Assembly (NCBI GenBank): GCA_028285105.1
Contig: JANQQE010000024.1
Coordinates: forward strand, 1 to 64,000
DNA: 64,000 bases
Source: Alphaproteobacteria bacterium
GTDB lineage: Bacteria; Planctomycetota; Phycisphaerae; UBA1845
Direction: 5' to 3'
In this document: positions 16,642 to 26,146 of the stretch, one piece after another
Position numbering within the stretch: the first letter of the stretch is position 1
How the letters are laid out: every line of letters starts with the position of its first letter
Position numbers and translations under genes: made by a program
The notes under the pieces: model-generated
The model's input: the letters and a program-made list of their open reading frames with translations, nothing else
Databases searched by the model: none
Told to the model about the DNA's origin: nothing

Positions 16642-17517
16642 CTAGCTCTCGCTGGGTTGGGCGAGAATGCGATCGGGAAAAACGGACACATCGATCACGC
16701 CACGATTGGCGTCCACGCGGCCAAACCGGTGAAAGTTACTGCGAAGGAGTTTGACCTTCTGCTCCAGCGTGTTTTCTTCGATTTCTTCGCCCGGTGCCGA
16801 TCCCCAGATGATTCGACTGCCTTCGCGATCGGTGGCTAGTTCAATGTGGGCAGCCCGTCGGTCCTGGCGTCCGCGATAGTTGCTGACGGACACGCCGGTG
16901 ATCTGGCTGGCGAAACGTTCTTTTTCAAAAATCTGCACGAGGTCCAGACCAGCCCGCAACTCGGGCGCGTCCCATCGCTGCCCCGGATCGGGCGGAGGCG
17001 TTCCCACGCCCTCAATTGCAAGCAGGTCAATGTCCCGTGCATAGCGTCCGGGTAGCAATACGCCTTCGTCATCGACGAGCAGCATTCCGCCGGTCGTTCG
17101 AACCATCGCGACCGGAGCGCGATAGCTGCAATCGATCTCGACGCGCCCGTCACTGAAGCGATGGACACGATTGACTTTCTTGACCCACGCAACCTCATTG
17201 AGTCGTTGGGCGATGCTGGCACAAAGTTCGTCGCGGATCCACGGTTCTTGCTCGAACTCGGCAACCACATTTGCAAACACACCTTCAAGGTGCTTGGGCA
17301 GCGCCGCGAACTCAATCTGTGCGGGTTTCTGATTGCTGATGTGCGATTGGACGTACCGCTCCAACCGCTTCATCCCTATCGCGATTCCGCTGAGCAGTGC
17401 GATCATCAGCAAGCAGCCGACAAACGGCCGCCGCCAGCGATGCACGAACTCATTCTCCCGCACAGCTTCGATCCAACGGCTGATGGGAGCTTGTTTTTTC
17501 TTTTTTCGTTTGGCCAT
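16642..17517 (-). CDS. ftsQ: FtsQ/DivIB-like cell division protein
   Basis: The 291-aa bitopic protein has a very basic cytoplasmic tail (MAKRKKKK), one transmembrane helix (FVGCLLMIALLSGIAIGM, about 32-50) and a periplasmic part. That part contains a POTRA-like region (LNEVAWVKKVNRVHRFSDG) followed by the FtsQ beta-domain (APVAMVRTTGGMLLVDDEGVLLP). In other bacteria FtsQ bridges FtsL/FtsB to the septal synthase. Its place after ddl matches the canonical dcw order, but ftsA and ftsZ do not follow. Sequence divergence is high, so the call rests on topology, motifs and context. Confidence 0.8.
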   Translation of the reverse strand: MAKRKKKKQAPISRWIEAVRENEFVHRWRRPFVGCLLMIALLSGIAIGMKRLERYVQSHISNQKPAQIEFAALPKHLEGVFANVVAEFEQEPWIRDELCASIAQRLNEVAWVKKVNRVHRFSDGRVEIDCSYRAPVAMVRTTGGMLLVDDEGVLLPGRYARDIDLLAIEGVGTPPPDPGQRWDAPELRAGLDLVQIFEKERFASQITGVSVSNYRGRQDRRAAHIELATDREGSRIIWGSAPGEEIEENTLEQKVKLLRSNFHRFGRVDANRGVIDVSVFPDRILAQPSES

Positions 17518-17570
17518 TATGATTACCGACTACGATCACGAAACGGAAATCCGTATTCGCACTCGATCAT

Positions 17571-18539
17571 TCAGTTGCCAGGCCGCTTCATCGCCAATTC
17601 GACAATCGACTGGCAGAGATCGTCGAACGCCATCCCAGAATGAGCCGCCGCTTTGGGAAGCAGCGAGTGCGACGTAAACCCTGGAATGGTGTTGATCTCC
17701 AGGATGTATGGCTCGTGCGTGATCGCGTCTACCATCCAATCGACGCGGCAGAAGTCGCGGCAGCCCAATGCGTTGGCGGCTTTGACGCTCATCGCTTGCA
17801 TCTTTGTCAGCAGGTCGGCAGGCAGATCAATCTCAAGGTCGTATTCGGTGGCGTCGTCGATGTATTTCGCCTCATAGTCATAAAACTCGCGGGATGTGCG
17901 AATTTGAATGGGTGGTAATGCGTACTGACCGAGAATGCCCACGGTCAGTTCCGGTCCTTCGATCATTTCTTCTACCAGCGCGGTGCCATGCTTACGAACG
18001 ACACTGTTGAGGGCGTCTTCAAAGCGATCGCCTTCGCGCACCATGAACACATCGATGCTGCTGCCCGAAGAAACGGGCTTGACCACCACGGGCAAACGCC
18101 AACGCCGAGCCACTTCGCCAACGGTTCCCTTGCGGGCAATGTCGAATCGTGGGGTGGGCAGACCGGCACCGATGAGCGCCCCCTTGCTGCGGACCTTATC
18201 CATCACCAAGGCGCTGGCAACCGCACCCGTCCCGGTAAAGCGCAGTCCGCGTCGCTCCAGTTCGGTTTGCAACTTACCGTCTTCGCCGAACTCTCCGTGC
18301 AGAGCGACGAACACCAGATCGGCCGCCCGATCGAGCGGTGACATTTTTTCGGGTGAAATATCGCAGATGGACACGCGATGCCCCAGGCGCGAGAGTGCAG
18401 CACCGATCGCCCTACCGCTCGCAAGGCTGACTTCGCGTTCGTCGCTGGGACCGCCGGAAAGCAGCGTGATATCCAGATGATTGACTCGTGTGGATTGACT
18501 GTGCGGGCCGATACGGACGGGCCGGGTTTCCCTTCTCAT
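17571..18539 (-). CDS. ddl: D-alanine--D-alanine ligase
   Basis: Ddl forms the D-Ala-D-Ala dipeptide that MurF adds to the stem peptide. I chose ATG 18539 because AAAGGG lies 9 nt upstream; a GTG at 18572 is possible. The 322-aa ATP-grasp enzyme shows LSGGPSDEREVSLASG at the N-terminus, FVALHGEFGEDG, the ATP-binding PVVVKPVSSGSSIDV, the central MIEGPELTVGILG and the metal-binding EINTIPGFTSHSLLPKAA. It sits between murB (51 bp upstream) and ftsQ (53 bp downstream). Confidence 0.95.
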   Translation of the reverse strand: MRRETRPVRIGPHSQSTRVNHLDITLLSGGPSDEREVSLASGRAIGAALSRLGHRVSICDISPEKMSPLDRAADLVFVALHGEFGEDGKLQTELERRGLRFTGTGAVASALVMDKVRSKGALIGAGLPTPRFDIARKGTVGEVARRWRLPVVVKPVSSGSSIDVFMVREGDRFEDALNSVVRKHGTALVEEMIEGPELTVGILGQYALPPIQIRTSREFYDYEAKYIDDATEYDLEIDLPADLLTKMQAMSVKAANALGCRDFCRVDWMVDAITHEPYILEINTIPGFTSHSLLPKAAAHSGMAFDDLCQSIVELAMKRPGN

Positions 18540-18590
18540 TGCTGACATCCCTTTCAGCGTTTTGTTCGCCACCGATCATCGAAGGCGTCA

Positions 18591-19463
18591 CTACCAGATT
18601 GCAATTTCGGTATCGAGTCGAATGCCACTGTGCGATTCCACCGCGCTGCGTACATGCTCGATCACTTCCAATACTTCCGACGCGCACGCCCCTTCATCGG
18701 CGACGATGAAATTACCATGCACGTCAGACACGCGGGCTTTTCCCCGCCGAAAACCCTTCAAACCGGCTGCGTCGACCAACTGACCAGCCGAGTGACCTTC
18801 GGGGTTTTTGAACACACATCCCGCGCTGTGTGCCGCCAGCGGTTGAGACTCTTTCTTGTAACGCCAGTTATCTTGAAAGCGTCCCTTCACAACAACCGCA
18901 GCCTCCTGCCGCAGTCTTAGTACTGCACCTATCACCAACCGCCCGCCCAGCGACGAGCGGCGATATGCAAACTGCATTTCCTTCGCGCTGCAATCGACGA
19001 TCACACCGTCGGCATCGATCAGTCGCACGCGCTCGACCACATCGCCAATGCAACCGAATCGTCCACCGGCGTTCATCGCAATCGCCCCGCCGACGGTTCC
19101 CGGGATGCCGGCCAAACATTCCAAGCCAGCCAGCCCTTGATACGAACAGTCGCGCGAAAGCTGCATCAAATCGACGCCCGCCCCGACCTTGACGCGGGCA
19201 TCTTCAATTTCGATCTTGCAGAAGTTCGGCTGCGATAACGAAAGCACCAACCCATCGACACTGCCATCGCGCACCAGCAAATTCGCCCCGCCACCGAGCA
19301 TTCGAATCGGCGATCCGGTATCCTTCGCCCACATCAGCACAGCCCGCAGTTCTTCGATATCGTTCGGCGCGCAGAAGTTCTGCGCCGTCCCGCCCAGTTT
19401 GAACCAGGTGCGGTCAGACAGCGAGACGTCATGCTGCAGAAGTTGTTTACACGCGACCGACAA
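18591..19463 (-). CDS. murB: UDP-N-acetylenolpyruvoylglucosamine reductase
   Basis: MurB reduces UDP-GlcNAc-enolpyruvate to UDP-MurNAc using NADPH and FAD. The start is TTG 19463, with GCGGA 6 nt upstream, overlapping the end of murC by 17 bp. The 290-aa protein has the FAD/PP-binding segment PIRMLGGGANLLV, the LAGIPGTVGGAIAMNAGG motif and the C-terminal substrate domain. Where most MurB proteins have a catalytic Ser in (G/A)GS-x-F-(K/R)NP, this one reads AGCVFKNP, so Cys would be the proton donor. The catalytic Glu is probably LDTEIAIW at the C-terminus. Confidence 0.94.
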   Translation of the reverse strand: MSVACKQLLQHDVSLSDRTWFKLGGTAQNFCAPNDIEELRAVLMWAKDTGSPIRMLGGGANLLVRDGSVDGLVLSLSQPNFCKIEIEDARVKVGAGVDLMQLSRDCSYQGLAGLECLAGIPGTVGGAIAMNAGGRFGCIGDVVERVRLIDADGVIVDCSAKEMQFAYRRSSLGGRLVIGAVLRLRQEAAVVVKGRFQDNWRYKKESQPLAAHSAGCVFKNPEGHSAGQLVDAAGLKGFRRGKARVSDVHGNFIVADEGACASEVLEVIEHVRSAVESHSGIRLDTEIAIW

Positions 19464-20922
19464 GGTTATCCGCTACCTTCCACACATCGCCTGCACCCAT
19501 CGTCACCACGCAGTCACCATCGGAAACGTGCCCATCCAAATGAGCGCGCACATCGTCGAACGTCGGCAGGTATCGCGACTCCACACCGGCATGGGTCAGT
19601 CGCTCGACCAGGCGCGAGGAGTTGGCCCGCTCGAGGTCTTCCTGCGAATCGCGAACGCTGTATATATCCGGTACCAGCACCACATCCGCATCGGAGAATG
19701 CTCGGCCAAACCCTTCCATCAACTGATGCGTGCGCGACGCTTGATGCGGTTGGAACACAACCCACATGCGATTCGGTGCGTAGCGATGACGCAGCGCATT
19801 GAGCGTCACTCGGATTTCCGTGGGGTGGTGGGCATAATCATCGACAACCGTCGCGCCCTTCCAGGTTCCACGGCATGTCATTCTTCGATGGACGCCTTCA
19901 AACGTGCCCATCGCTTCAACGATAGACTCGACCGAAGCGCCCGCATGGTGCGCCAAGGCAGCCGCCGCCAGCGCATTGCTGACGTTGTACTCACCGGCCA
20001 GCTTCACGCGGCAGTCATCGTACACGCGGCCATCGTACATCAGCGAAAACGAGTACGAACCGCGCTCGGCACGAAGATCGACTGCCCGCCAATCGGCGCC
20101 GGCTGTGAATCCAAACGTCTCAACGCGGCACTTCGCCCCCATCGCCAGTCGCAGCGAAAGGTCGTCTTCAAAATTAACCGTCAGGATGCCATCTTCAGCC
20201 ACGCTTTCGGCGAATGCCTTAAACGTTGCGCAGATGTCGTCGATGTCTTTGAAACAATCGAGATGGTCGGCTTCGATGTTGAGAATCGCGGCGCTGTGCG
20301 GGTGCAGATGCAGAAACGATCGATCGTATTCGCAGGCCTCAACAACGATTCGATCGCCCGACCCGACGCCACTGCTACCGCCCAGTTGATCCGAAACCGC
20401 CCCCACCACGAACGACGGATCCATTCCACCGTGTTTCAACATGTATGCCGCCAGCGCCGAGGTCGTGCTTTTGCCATGCGTACCTGCGATGCACACGCCC
20501 TTGTGCGACAGCGTCAGTTCACCCAGCAATTCCGCGTAGGTAATCACCCTCATGCCTTTGCACGTCGCGGCGACGATTTCCGGATTGCTGTCCGGGACCG
20601 CCGCACTGCGAACGACGAGGTCGACGTCGTCGCGAAGGTGGCTGGCATCGTGCGAAATGTGGACTGCCGCCCCGGCTTCGACGAGCGCGCCAGCCCCAGC
20701 AAATGCGTTCATATCCGATCCGCTGACCTTGGCACCGGAATCGAGCAAGAGGCGGGCGACGGCTGACATCCCGCATCCACCGATTCCGACAAGGTGAAAT
20801 CGCTTGCCCACCAGCGGGCCTTTAAGACGGGCCAGTGGTTCTATTCTGGATTGAATCTGCACGTTGTTATTCCGATCATGATCGAACCGCTCTTGTGGTG
20901 ATTCAGTTTCGTATGGTTTCAT
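19447..20922 (-). CDS. murC: UDP-N-acetylmuramate--L-alanine ligase
   Basis: MurC adds L-Ala to UDP-MurNAc. The 491-aa protein has an N-terminal Rossmann domain (LVGIGGCGMSAVARLLL, about 45), the ATP loop GTHGKSTTSALAAYML, the metal/substrate segment EACEYDRSFL, and the C-terminal domain (VVDDYAHHPTEIRVTL). A non-conserved polar head of about 30 residues precedes the Rossmann domain. It overlaps murB and lies about 150 bp after murG, where a weak internal promoter can be seen. Confidence 0.96.
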   Translation of the reverse strand: MKPYETESPQERFDHDRNNNVQIQSRIEPLARLKGPLVGKRFHLVGIGGCGMSAVARLLLDSGAKVSGSDMNAFAGAGALVEAGAAVHISHDASHLRDDVDLVVRSAAVPDSNPEIVAATCKGMRVITYAELLGELTLSHKGVCIAGTHGKSTTSALAAYMLKHGGMDPSFVVGAVSDQLGGSSGVGSGDRIVVEACEYDRSFLHLHPHSAAILNIEADHLDCFKDIDDICATFKAFAESVAEDGILTVNFEDDLSLRLAMGAKCRVETFGFTAGADWRAVDLRAERGSYSFSLMYDGRVYDDCRVKLAGEYNVSNALAAAALAHHAGASVESIVEAMGTFEGVHRRMTCRGTWKGATVVDDYAHHPTEIRVTLNALRHRYAPNRMWVVFQPHQASRTHQLMEGFGRAFSDADVVLVPDIYSVRDSQEDLERANSSRLVERLTHAGVESRYLPTFDDVRAHLDGHVSDGDCVVTMGAGDVWKVADNLVGRV

Positions 20923-20996
20923 CAGGCTCGCTTGAACAAATACGGATCCAACTTACCAAGTATCGTCATAGCGACGCCGATTTCTTCATCGCTGAC

Positions 20997-21025
20997 TTTG
21001 AACGTTTTAAGGCCATTTGTGTCAA
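20997..21025 (-). promoter_or_regulatory. Weak candidate internal promoter before murC
   Basis: TTGACA (21020-21025) and TTCAAA (20997-21002) are 17 bp apart on the minus strand, inside the 149-bp murG-murC spacer. The -35 is perfect and the -10 poor. It could supplement transcription of the distal half of the cluster. Confidence 0.25.
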
Positions 21026-21071
21026 AATGGAACAACTGAGTTGTCCAGTCTTTCTGACAATTTCGCTCACT

Positions 21072-22247
21072 CTAAAACTCACAGAGACCGGCTAACTCGA
21101 GCATGATCTTGCATGACCGCTGCGCCGCGTCTGTGATTTTGTGTTCTCGGGCAGCCGCTTTGAATGTTGCTAGCGCACGATCGTTCGAAATCAACTCCAA
21201 CAACAACCCGCGCAGTCGAGACGCGGTTTTCAACGGATCGCTTGCTTCTTCACAGATTCGACCCGCGCCGAGTTTGACCAATTCCATCGCGTTGACTGTC
21301 TGATGCTGATCGCGATGGTGCGGATACGGCAGGAAGATCGCCGGCACGCCGACAGCTCGAAGTTCGGCCAGCGTCGATGCCCCCGCCCGCGAGATGACCA
21401 AATCGGCGATTGACATGAAATCCGACATCGCCTCCGTATACGCCAGACAGACAGCATGAACACGATGAGCCGCATATTTGGCGTGAACCCATTCGAGATC
21501 GTCGCTGCCGGTCAGGTGAACCACCTGCCAGTTGCCGTGGGCACCGAGGTCCGACGCCAACCGGCACATCGCGTCGTTGATCGACCGAGCAGCCAGCGAC
21601 GCCCCCGTGACCAGCAGCGTGTTCTTGTGTTCGTCCAGATCGTATTGGTCGCAAATCTTGCGGCGGGTGGCCGAGGATTTGCCGAAACCGTGTCGAACCG
21701 GACAGCCCACCACCTCGACCCGGACGTCATCGGGCAAATGCTGGCATGTCGACTCAAACTGAGCCAGCACGCAATCGACTCGGCTCGCCAGCATTCGGTT
21801 GGCTTTTCCGGGAATCACATCCGGATTCAACAGCACCGTGGGGATGCCCATTTTTGACGCGGTGCAGATCGCCGGCGCGCTGGCAAACGCCCCACTTCCC
21901 ACGACCAAATCGGGACGGTCGCTCTTGAAGTCGAGCTTTGCCGCTTTCGTGGACTTGCGCCACGCCGAATAGAAGCCCGGCCAACGCCACGGCTTCATCG
22001 TCAGCGGCGCGACGGCTTGCGGCTGCAAAGTCTGACCTGCCGCCGACAGAATATCCTGATCGACTTTTCGGTTCGTCGCGTAAAAGGTGTATCGCACATT
22101 CGGCACCACTTCGCGCATTGCCGACGCGATGGCGAGCGACGGATACAAGTGTCCACCCGTCCCGCCACCTGCGAAGACGATTCTAACCGGTTTCGTATTC
22201 ACCGGTTTGGGTTCGATCACTTGAATGTCTTCCGCGAGTGCCGTCAC
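21072..22247 (-). CDS. murG: Undecaprenyl-PP-MurNAc-pentapeptide N-acetylglucosaminyltransferase
   Basis: MurG transfers GlcNAc to lipid I to form lipid II on the cytoplasmic face of the membrane. The 391-aa GT-B protein has the first glycine loop AGGGTGGHLYPSLAIA (about 27-42), GSGAFASAPAICTASKMGIP, the C-domain acceptor loop VTGASLAARSIND and the donor-binding SRAGASTLAELRAVGVPAI with downstream PYPHHRDQHQ. ATG 22247 overlaps the ftsW stop by 4 bp, indicating coupling. Confidence 0.96.
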   Translation of the reverse strand: MTALAEDIQVIEPKPVNTKPVRIVFAGGGTGGHLYPSLAIASAMREVVPNVRYTFYATNRKVDQDILSAAGQTLQPQAVAPLTMKPWRWPGFYSAWRKSTKAAKLDFKSDRPDLVVGSGAFASAPAICTASKMGIPTVLLNPDVIPGKANRMLASRVDCVLAQFESTCQHLPDDVRVEVVGCPVRHGFGKSSATRRKICDQYDLDEHKNTLLVTGASLAARSINDAMCRLASDLGAHGNWQVVHLTGSDDLEWVHAKYAAHRVHAVCLAYTEAMSDFMSIADLVISRAGASTLAELRAVGVPAIFLPYPHHRDQHQTVNAMELVKLGAGRICEEASDPLKTASRLRGLLLELISNDRALATFKAAAREHKITDAAQRSCKIMLELAGLCEF

Positions 22248-23449
22248 GTGATCGCCTCTTGCAGTTCAATTTCGTTCGATGGATCGGGACAATCGCGCGC
22301 CACCGAAACCAATAGCCCCAACGCGACGCCCAAAAACAATACGCCCGAACCGCCGGCAGAAATCAGTGGCAGTGATATCCCCTTCGTGGGCGCACATACC
22401 GTCACCACCGCGACGTTAATCAACGCCTGAAACACGAACATCGATGTCACGCCAAACGCGAGAAGCCGGCCATAGGCTGAATGACTCAGACGCACCGTAC
22501 GCCATCCGAACCACATCAATACAAGAAAGAGCGATATAACGATCAATGCACCAATCATTCCCGACTCTTCGCAGATGACCGAGAATATAAAGTCGCTGCG
22601 AGACTCGGGAAGGTATCCGTACTTCTGCACGCCGCTTCCCAGACCGCGGCCAAATAGTCCGCCCGAGGCGATCGTTACCAGCGACTGAACCGGATGATAC
22701 CCTGCCCCTTTCGGGTCCGCCCAGATGTTGCGAAACACCATCAAACGTTCGACGCGATACGGTCGGGACGCTACCAGATAAACCAATCCCGAAATCGCCG
22801 GGATCGCAAAAATCAAGAGATGTCGCCACTTTGCACCAGCCACCACCACCATCAGCCCACCGACCAATGCCAGAAGCGCCCCTGTTCCGAAGTCTTCCTT
22901 GCCAACGAGCGACACGATCACGCCAATCGCCAAACACGCCGGAAGCAAGCCTTTCCAGAATTGCCGGATTCGGTTCGCCTGACTCGATAGAAATGCTGCG
23001 AGGAAAACAACCAGCGCGAGTTTCGCCAATTCCGACGGTTGAAACGACAGGCCCAACGACTCGGGCCCGACCTGCATCCAGCGGCGGGCGCCTTTTCGCA
23101 TCACACCGATACCGGGAATAAGGACTGCCGCCAAAATGCCAGCCGTCACAAGATACATCGCAAGTGCCGGCTGAAACCACGAACCGGGTCGCCATGCAAA
23201 CAGCCGATGAAATCCATGGGCTACGATCAAAATGGCAACGAGGCTTGCACCGCTGAAGATCGCCTGCCGACCGAACAGACTCTTCCAGAATTGCCATGAG
23301 ATCACAGGCTCATCAAGATTTGCACCGGCTGACGCAACCATCACGACGCCGATGGTGAGCAGGCAGGCTGCGGCCACAACGATACCGGTGGCGTTCGACT
23401 CATGCCGGCGTTCGAGATTAAATGTCCGATTGGAGATGAACTGAGACAT
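22244..23449 (-). CDS. ftsW: SEDS glycosyltransferase FtsW
   Basis: FtsW polymerises septal glycan together with its class B PBP. The 401-aa protein has about ten transmembrane helices. SEDS hallmarks include GARRWMQVG with FQPSELAKLALVVFLA, the extracellular region YHPVQSLVTIASGGLFGRGL, YLPESRSDFIFSVICEE and the terminal PLISAGGSGVLFLGVALGLL. The dcw location favours FtsW over RodA. It lies between mraY (134 bp upstream) and murG (4-bp overlap). Confidence 0.94.
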   Translation of the reverse strand: MSQFISNRTFNLERRHESNATGIVVAAACLLTIGVVMVASAGANLDEPVISWQFWKSLFGRQAIFSGASLVAILIVAHGFHRLFAWRPGSWFQPALAMYLVTAGILAAVLIPGIGVMRKGARRWMQVGPESLGLSFQPSELAKLALVVFLAAFLSSQANRIRQFWKGLLPACLAIGVIVSLVGKEDFGTGALLALVGGLMVVVAGAKWRHLLIFAIPAISGLVYLVASRPYRVERLMVFRNIWADPKGAGYHPVQSLVTIASGGLFGRGLGSGVQKYGYLPESRSDFIFSVICEESGMIGALIVISLFLVLMWFGWRTVRLSHSAYGRLLAFGVTSMFVFQALINVAVVTVCAPTKGISLPLISAGGSGVLFLGVALGLLVSVARDCPDPSNEIELQEAIT

Positions 23450-23583
23450 TCATACTCATCCGTGAGTCGCAACGTTTGGAATTCGGTCCTGCCCGGAATC
23501 TGAACGAATGCAGCATCCTTGCCACCCACCGTTCACTCCGACATCTTCGCAATCGCAATTCTTTCGCTAGCACAGTCCGTTTG

Positions 23584-24720
23584 TCATCGCAGCTTGATTG
23601 TCGCCAATGCAGCCCCTGCGAACAGAGCGGCCAACAACCAAAATCGAACGACCGTTTGCGTTTCAGTCCAGCCAGCCAGGTGAAAGTGGTGGTGAATCGG
23701 CGCGCATCGAAACACGCGCTTGCCACCGGAATACTTGAAGTAGCCCACCTGAATCATGACCGAGACGGCTTCTATCACAAACACGCCGCCAACGATGAAC
23801 AGCATCAGCTCCTGGCGAATCACGATGGCGACGTAACCGATCAACCCGCCCAAAGGCAGCGAACCGGTATCGCCCATGAACACCTGAGCCGGATGACAAT
23901 TGTACCACAGAAACCCCAGCGTCGCACCCATAATCGCACCGCAGATCACCGCCAGTTCGCCACTTTTAGGAATGTGCGGCATCAGCAATTTACCGGCAAG
24001 GTCGGAATCGCCCGCGACGTAACTGAGTACCATGAATACCAGCGCTGTTAACGCCACGCACCCCGATGCAAGTCCATCCATTCCATCGGTAAGATTCACG
24101 GCATTGGAAGTGAAAGCGGTGACCAGCACGGTCACGATCATGAACAAGATCGGAGTCAGAAAAAGTCCCCGCTTATAGAACGGGACGGTCAGAACACGAA
24201 ATGCTTCGATGGGCTCTCCGGTTTCGGCAACCACGGCCAGGTTGTCGCGGCCAAAGCTGTACACGAAATACCCGAGCAGCACACCCAGCCCGAATTGAAA
24301 CAAGAGCTTTTCGTAACTCTTCAAACCATCGCGGCCACCATCGCGCTGGGCCAAAGTCAATTTGATCCAATCGTCAACAGCGCCCAACACCGACAACCAC
24401 ATCAGCCCAAACACGCCCATGAGTACATAAAAGTTCTTGAAGTCAGCAAACAGCAGCGTCGCAACGAGAATCGCGCCGACAATCATCACACCGCCCATCG
24501 TCGGGACGTTTTCCTTGTCCTTCATGAGTTTGTTGAGGGTGTCGTGGTCGAATTCGGGGCGGTCGCCCAGCTTATAGCGCATGAGTTGGCGGATACCGGC
24601 TTGACCGGCCAACGCGATCAACAAAAAACAAAACAGCGCCGCCAACCCACCTCGAAAGAGCGGGTTTTCGTAGGCGTAATGCTCGCCTTCAAGAATCGAC
24701 CTGAAAAGGTAGTACAGCAC
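23584..24720 (-). CDS. mraY: Phospho-N-acetylmuramoyl-pentapeptide transferase
   Basis: MraY attaches phospho-MurNAc-pentapeptide to undecaprenyl phosphate, making lipid I. The 378-aa protein has about ten transmembrane helices. Catalytic and metal motifs are present in order: VPTMGGVMIVGAI near the N-terminus, LGAVDDWIKL (DDxxK), NAVNLTDGMDGLASG (NxxNxxDGxDGLA), GDTGSLPLGGLIG and the APIHHHFHLAGW loop. It follows murF with a 37-bp gap. Confidence 0.96.
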   Translation of the reverse strand: MLYYLFRSILEGEHYAYENPLFRGGLAALFCFLLIALAGQAGIRQLMRYKLGDRPEFDHDTLNKLMKDKENVPTMGGVMIVGAILVATLLFADFKNFYVLMGVFGLMWLSVLGAVDDWIKLTLAQRDGGRDGLKSYEKLLFQFGLGVLLGYFVYSFGRDNLAVVAETGEPIEAFRVLTVPFYKRGLFLTPILFMIVTVLVTAFTSNAVNLTDGMDGLASGCVALTALVFMVLSYVAGDSDLAGKLLMPHIPKSGELAVICGAIMGATLGFLWYNCHPAQVFMGDTGSLPLGGLIGYVAIVIRQELMLFIVGGVFVIEAVSVMIQVGYFKYSGGKRVFRCAPIHHHFHLAGWTETQTVVRFWLLAALFAGAALATIKLR

Positions 24721-24757
24721 TGTTGCGAAAGATCTTTCTTATTTCATGTCACGCCGG

Positions 24758-26146
24758 TCACGTGGCCGGCTGCATCGGGCGGTCTGAGTGGTTGGCAAGC
24801 TGACTGATAATTCTTTCGAGGCCAGCCGACCGCGAACCCTTCACGAGAATCGTATCGCCATCCAGCAGCAAGCCTGGAACGTTTGCGCAGGCATCATCAA
24901 CCGTTTTGAATTCAAACACTTGAGCGTTTTTGCCCAATCGCTGCGCACCGTCGGCAACGTCCTTGGCAAATTCACCCACCGCAATTAACACATCCACGCC
25001 CGATTCCGACGCACTCGCACCCAACTCGCGATGAAGTTCGTGGGCAGCGCCGCCCAGTTCGGCCATCGTACCGGCGACGAACACGCGCCGATGATTCTTT
25101 TCGCATTTCAACACATCCAACGACGCCCTAACGCTGAGAGGATTGGCGTTGTAACAATCGTCGATGATTGTCCATCGGTCCGACGCGGTGATGTTGAGAC
25201 GCATTGGCGGCATTGCAAAAGTCTTGAGCGATGCCATGATCTGTTGCCCGGGAACGCCACACGCAAGACATACACCAAACGCGGCGCAGGCATTCACCGC
25301 ATTGTGCGGGCCGGCAACGGGCAACTCTAACGCGAAACGTCCGTCGATCATTGCGGTTGTTTGCTTCAGGTCGCTCGCAATATCTGCCACTTGAATGTCG
25401 GCTTCTGGATGATCGCCAAAAGTTCGCCAGCCAATCTCTCCGGAGCGCGGCAGAACACCGACACCATCCACGGCGACAGCATTCACGTAGGCTCTTCCGC
25501 CTTTGACGACATGATCGAACAGCGACATCTTCTCGCGGCGAATGGCGTCAATCGAGCCGAACCCGGCAAGGTGGGCTGCCCCGACCGACGTCACCACACC
25601 GACATCGGGTCGGGTCATGTTCGACAGCGCCGAAACTTCGCCGGGCCGGCTTGTACCGATTTCAACGATGACGAATTGATCGTCGCGATTGGATGACAGC
25701 AGCGTCAACGGAACACCGATTTGATTGTTGAAACTTTTGGGGGCGTAGGCGATCGGAAACGTTTGACCGAGTACGTGCGCAATCATCGCTTTGGTCGTCG
25801 TCTTGCCGGCACTACCGGTGATTGCAATAACCTTCGCATGACCGATGCGGCGATGATGTGCCGCAACTCTTCCGAGCGCCGCGACCGCGTCGTCCACATA
25901 AAGCAGCGGTGCTGGCGACTTCAACCGAAACCCCGAATCCACTAGACAAGCTGTTGCACCGCGGCTGATCGCCTGCTCAACATAGTCATGTCCGTCGAAT
26001 CGTTCGCCTTTGATCGCGACAAACAACTCGCCGGGATTGACCGTCCGCGAGTCGGTGGATACGCCTGTGACCATTCCGTCTTCAATCGCCGACGAAGGGA
26101 TGGCATTGGCTGCCCATGCGATTTGTGCGACCGACATGGGAATCAT
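24758..26146 (-). CDS. murF: UDP-MurNAc-tripeptide--D-Ala-D-Ala ligase
   Basis: MurF adds D-Ala-D-Ala, finishing the pentapeptide precursor. The 462-aa protein has an N-terminal substrate domain (GVSTDSRTVNPGELFVAIKG), the ATP loop ITGSAGKTTTKAMI (about 109), the central SFNNQIGVPLTLL motif and the C-domain DDCYNANPLSVRASL. The ATG overlaps the murE stop by 4 bp. Confidence 0.96.
   Translation of the reverse strand: MIPMSVAQIAWAANAIPSSAIEDGMVTGVSTDSRTVNPGELFVAIKGERFDGHDYVEQAISRGATACLVDSGFRLKSPAPLLYVDDAVAALGRVAAHHRRIGHAKVIAITGSAGKTTTKAMIAHVLGQTFPIAYAPKSFNNQIGVPLTLLSSNRDDQFVIVEIGTSRPGEVSALSNMTRPDVGVVTSVGAAHLAGFGSIDAIRREKMSLFDHVVKGGRAYVNAVAVDGVGVLPRSGEIGWRTFGDHPEADIQVADIASDLKQTTAMIDGRFALELPVAGPHNAVNACAAFGVCLACGVPGQQIMASLKTFAMPPMRLNITASDRWTIIDDCYNANPLSVRASLDVLKCEKNHRRVFVAGTMAELGGAAHELHRELGASASESGVDVLIAVGEFAKDVADGAQRLGKNAQVFEFKTVDDACANVPGLLLDGDTILVKGSRSAGLERIISQLANHSDRPMQPAT

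Noticed and set aside
19189..20766. 525-codon plus-strand open frame
   Set aside because: It is antisense to murC and murB, which have clear family motifs. Its sequence is His/Arg-rich and unlike any protein family.
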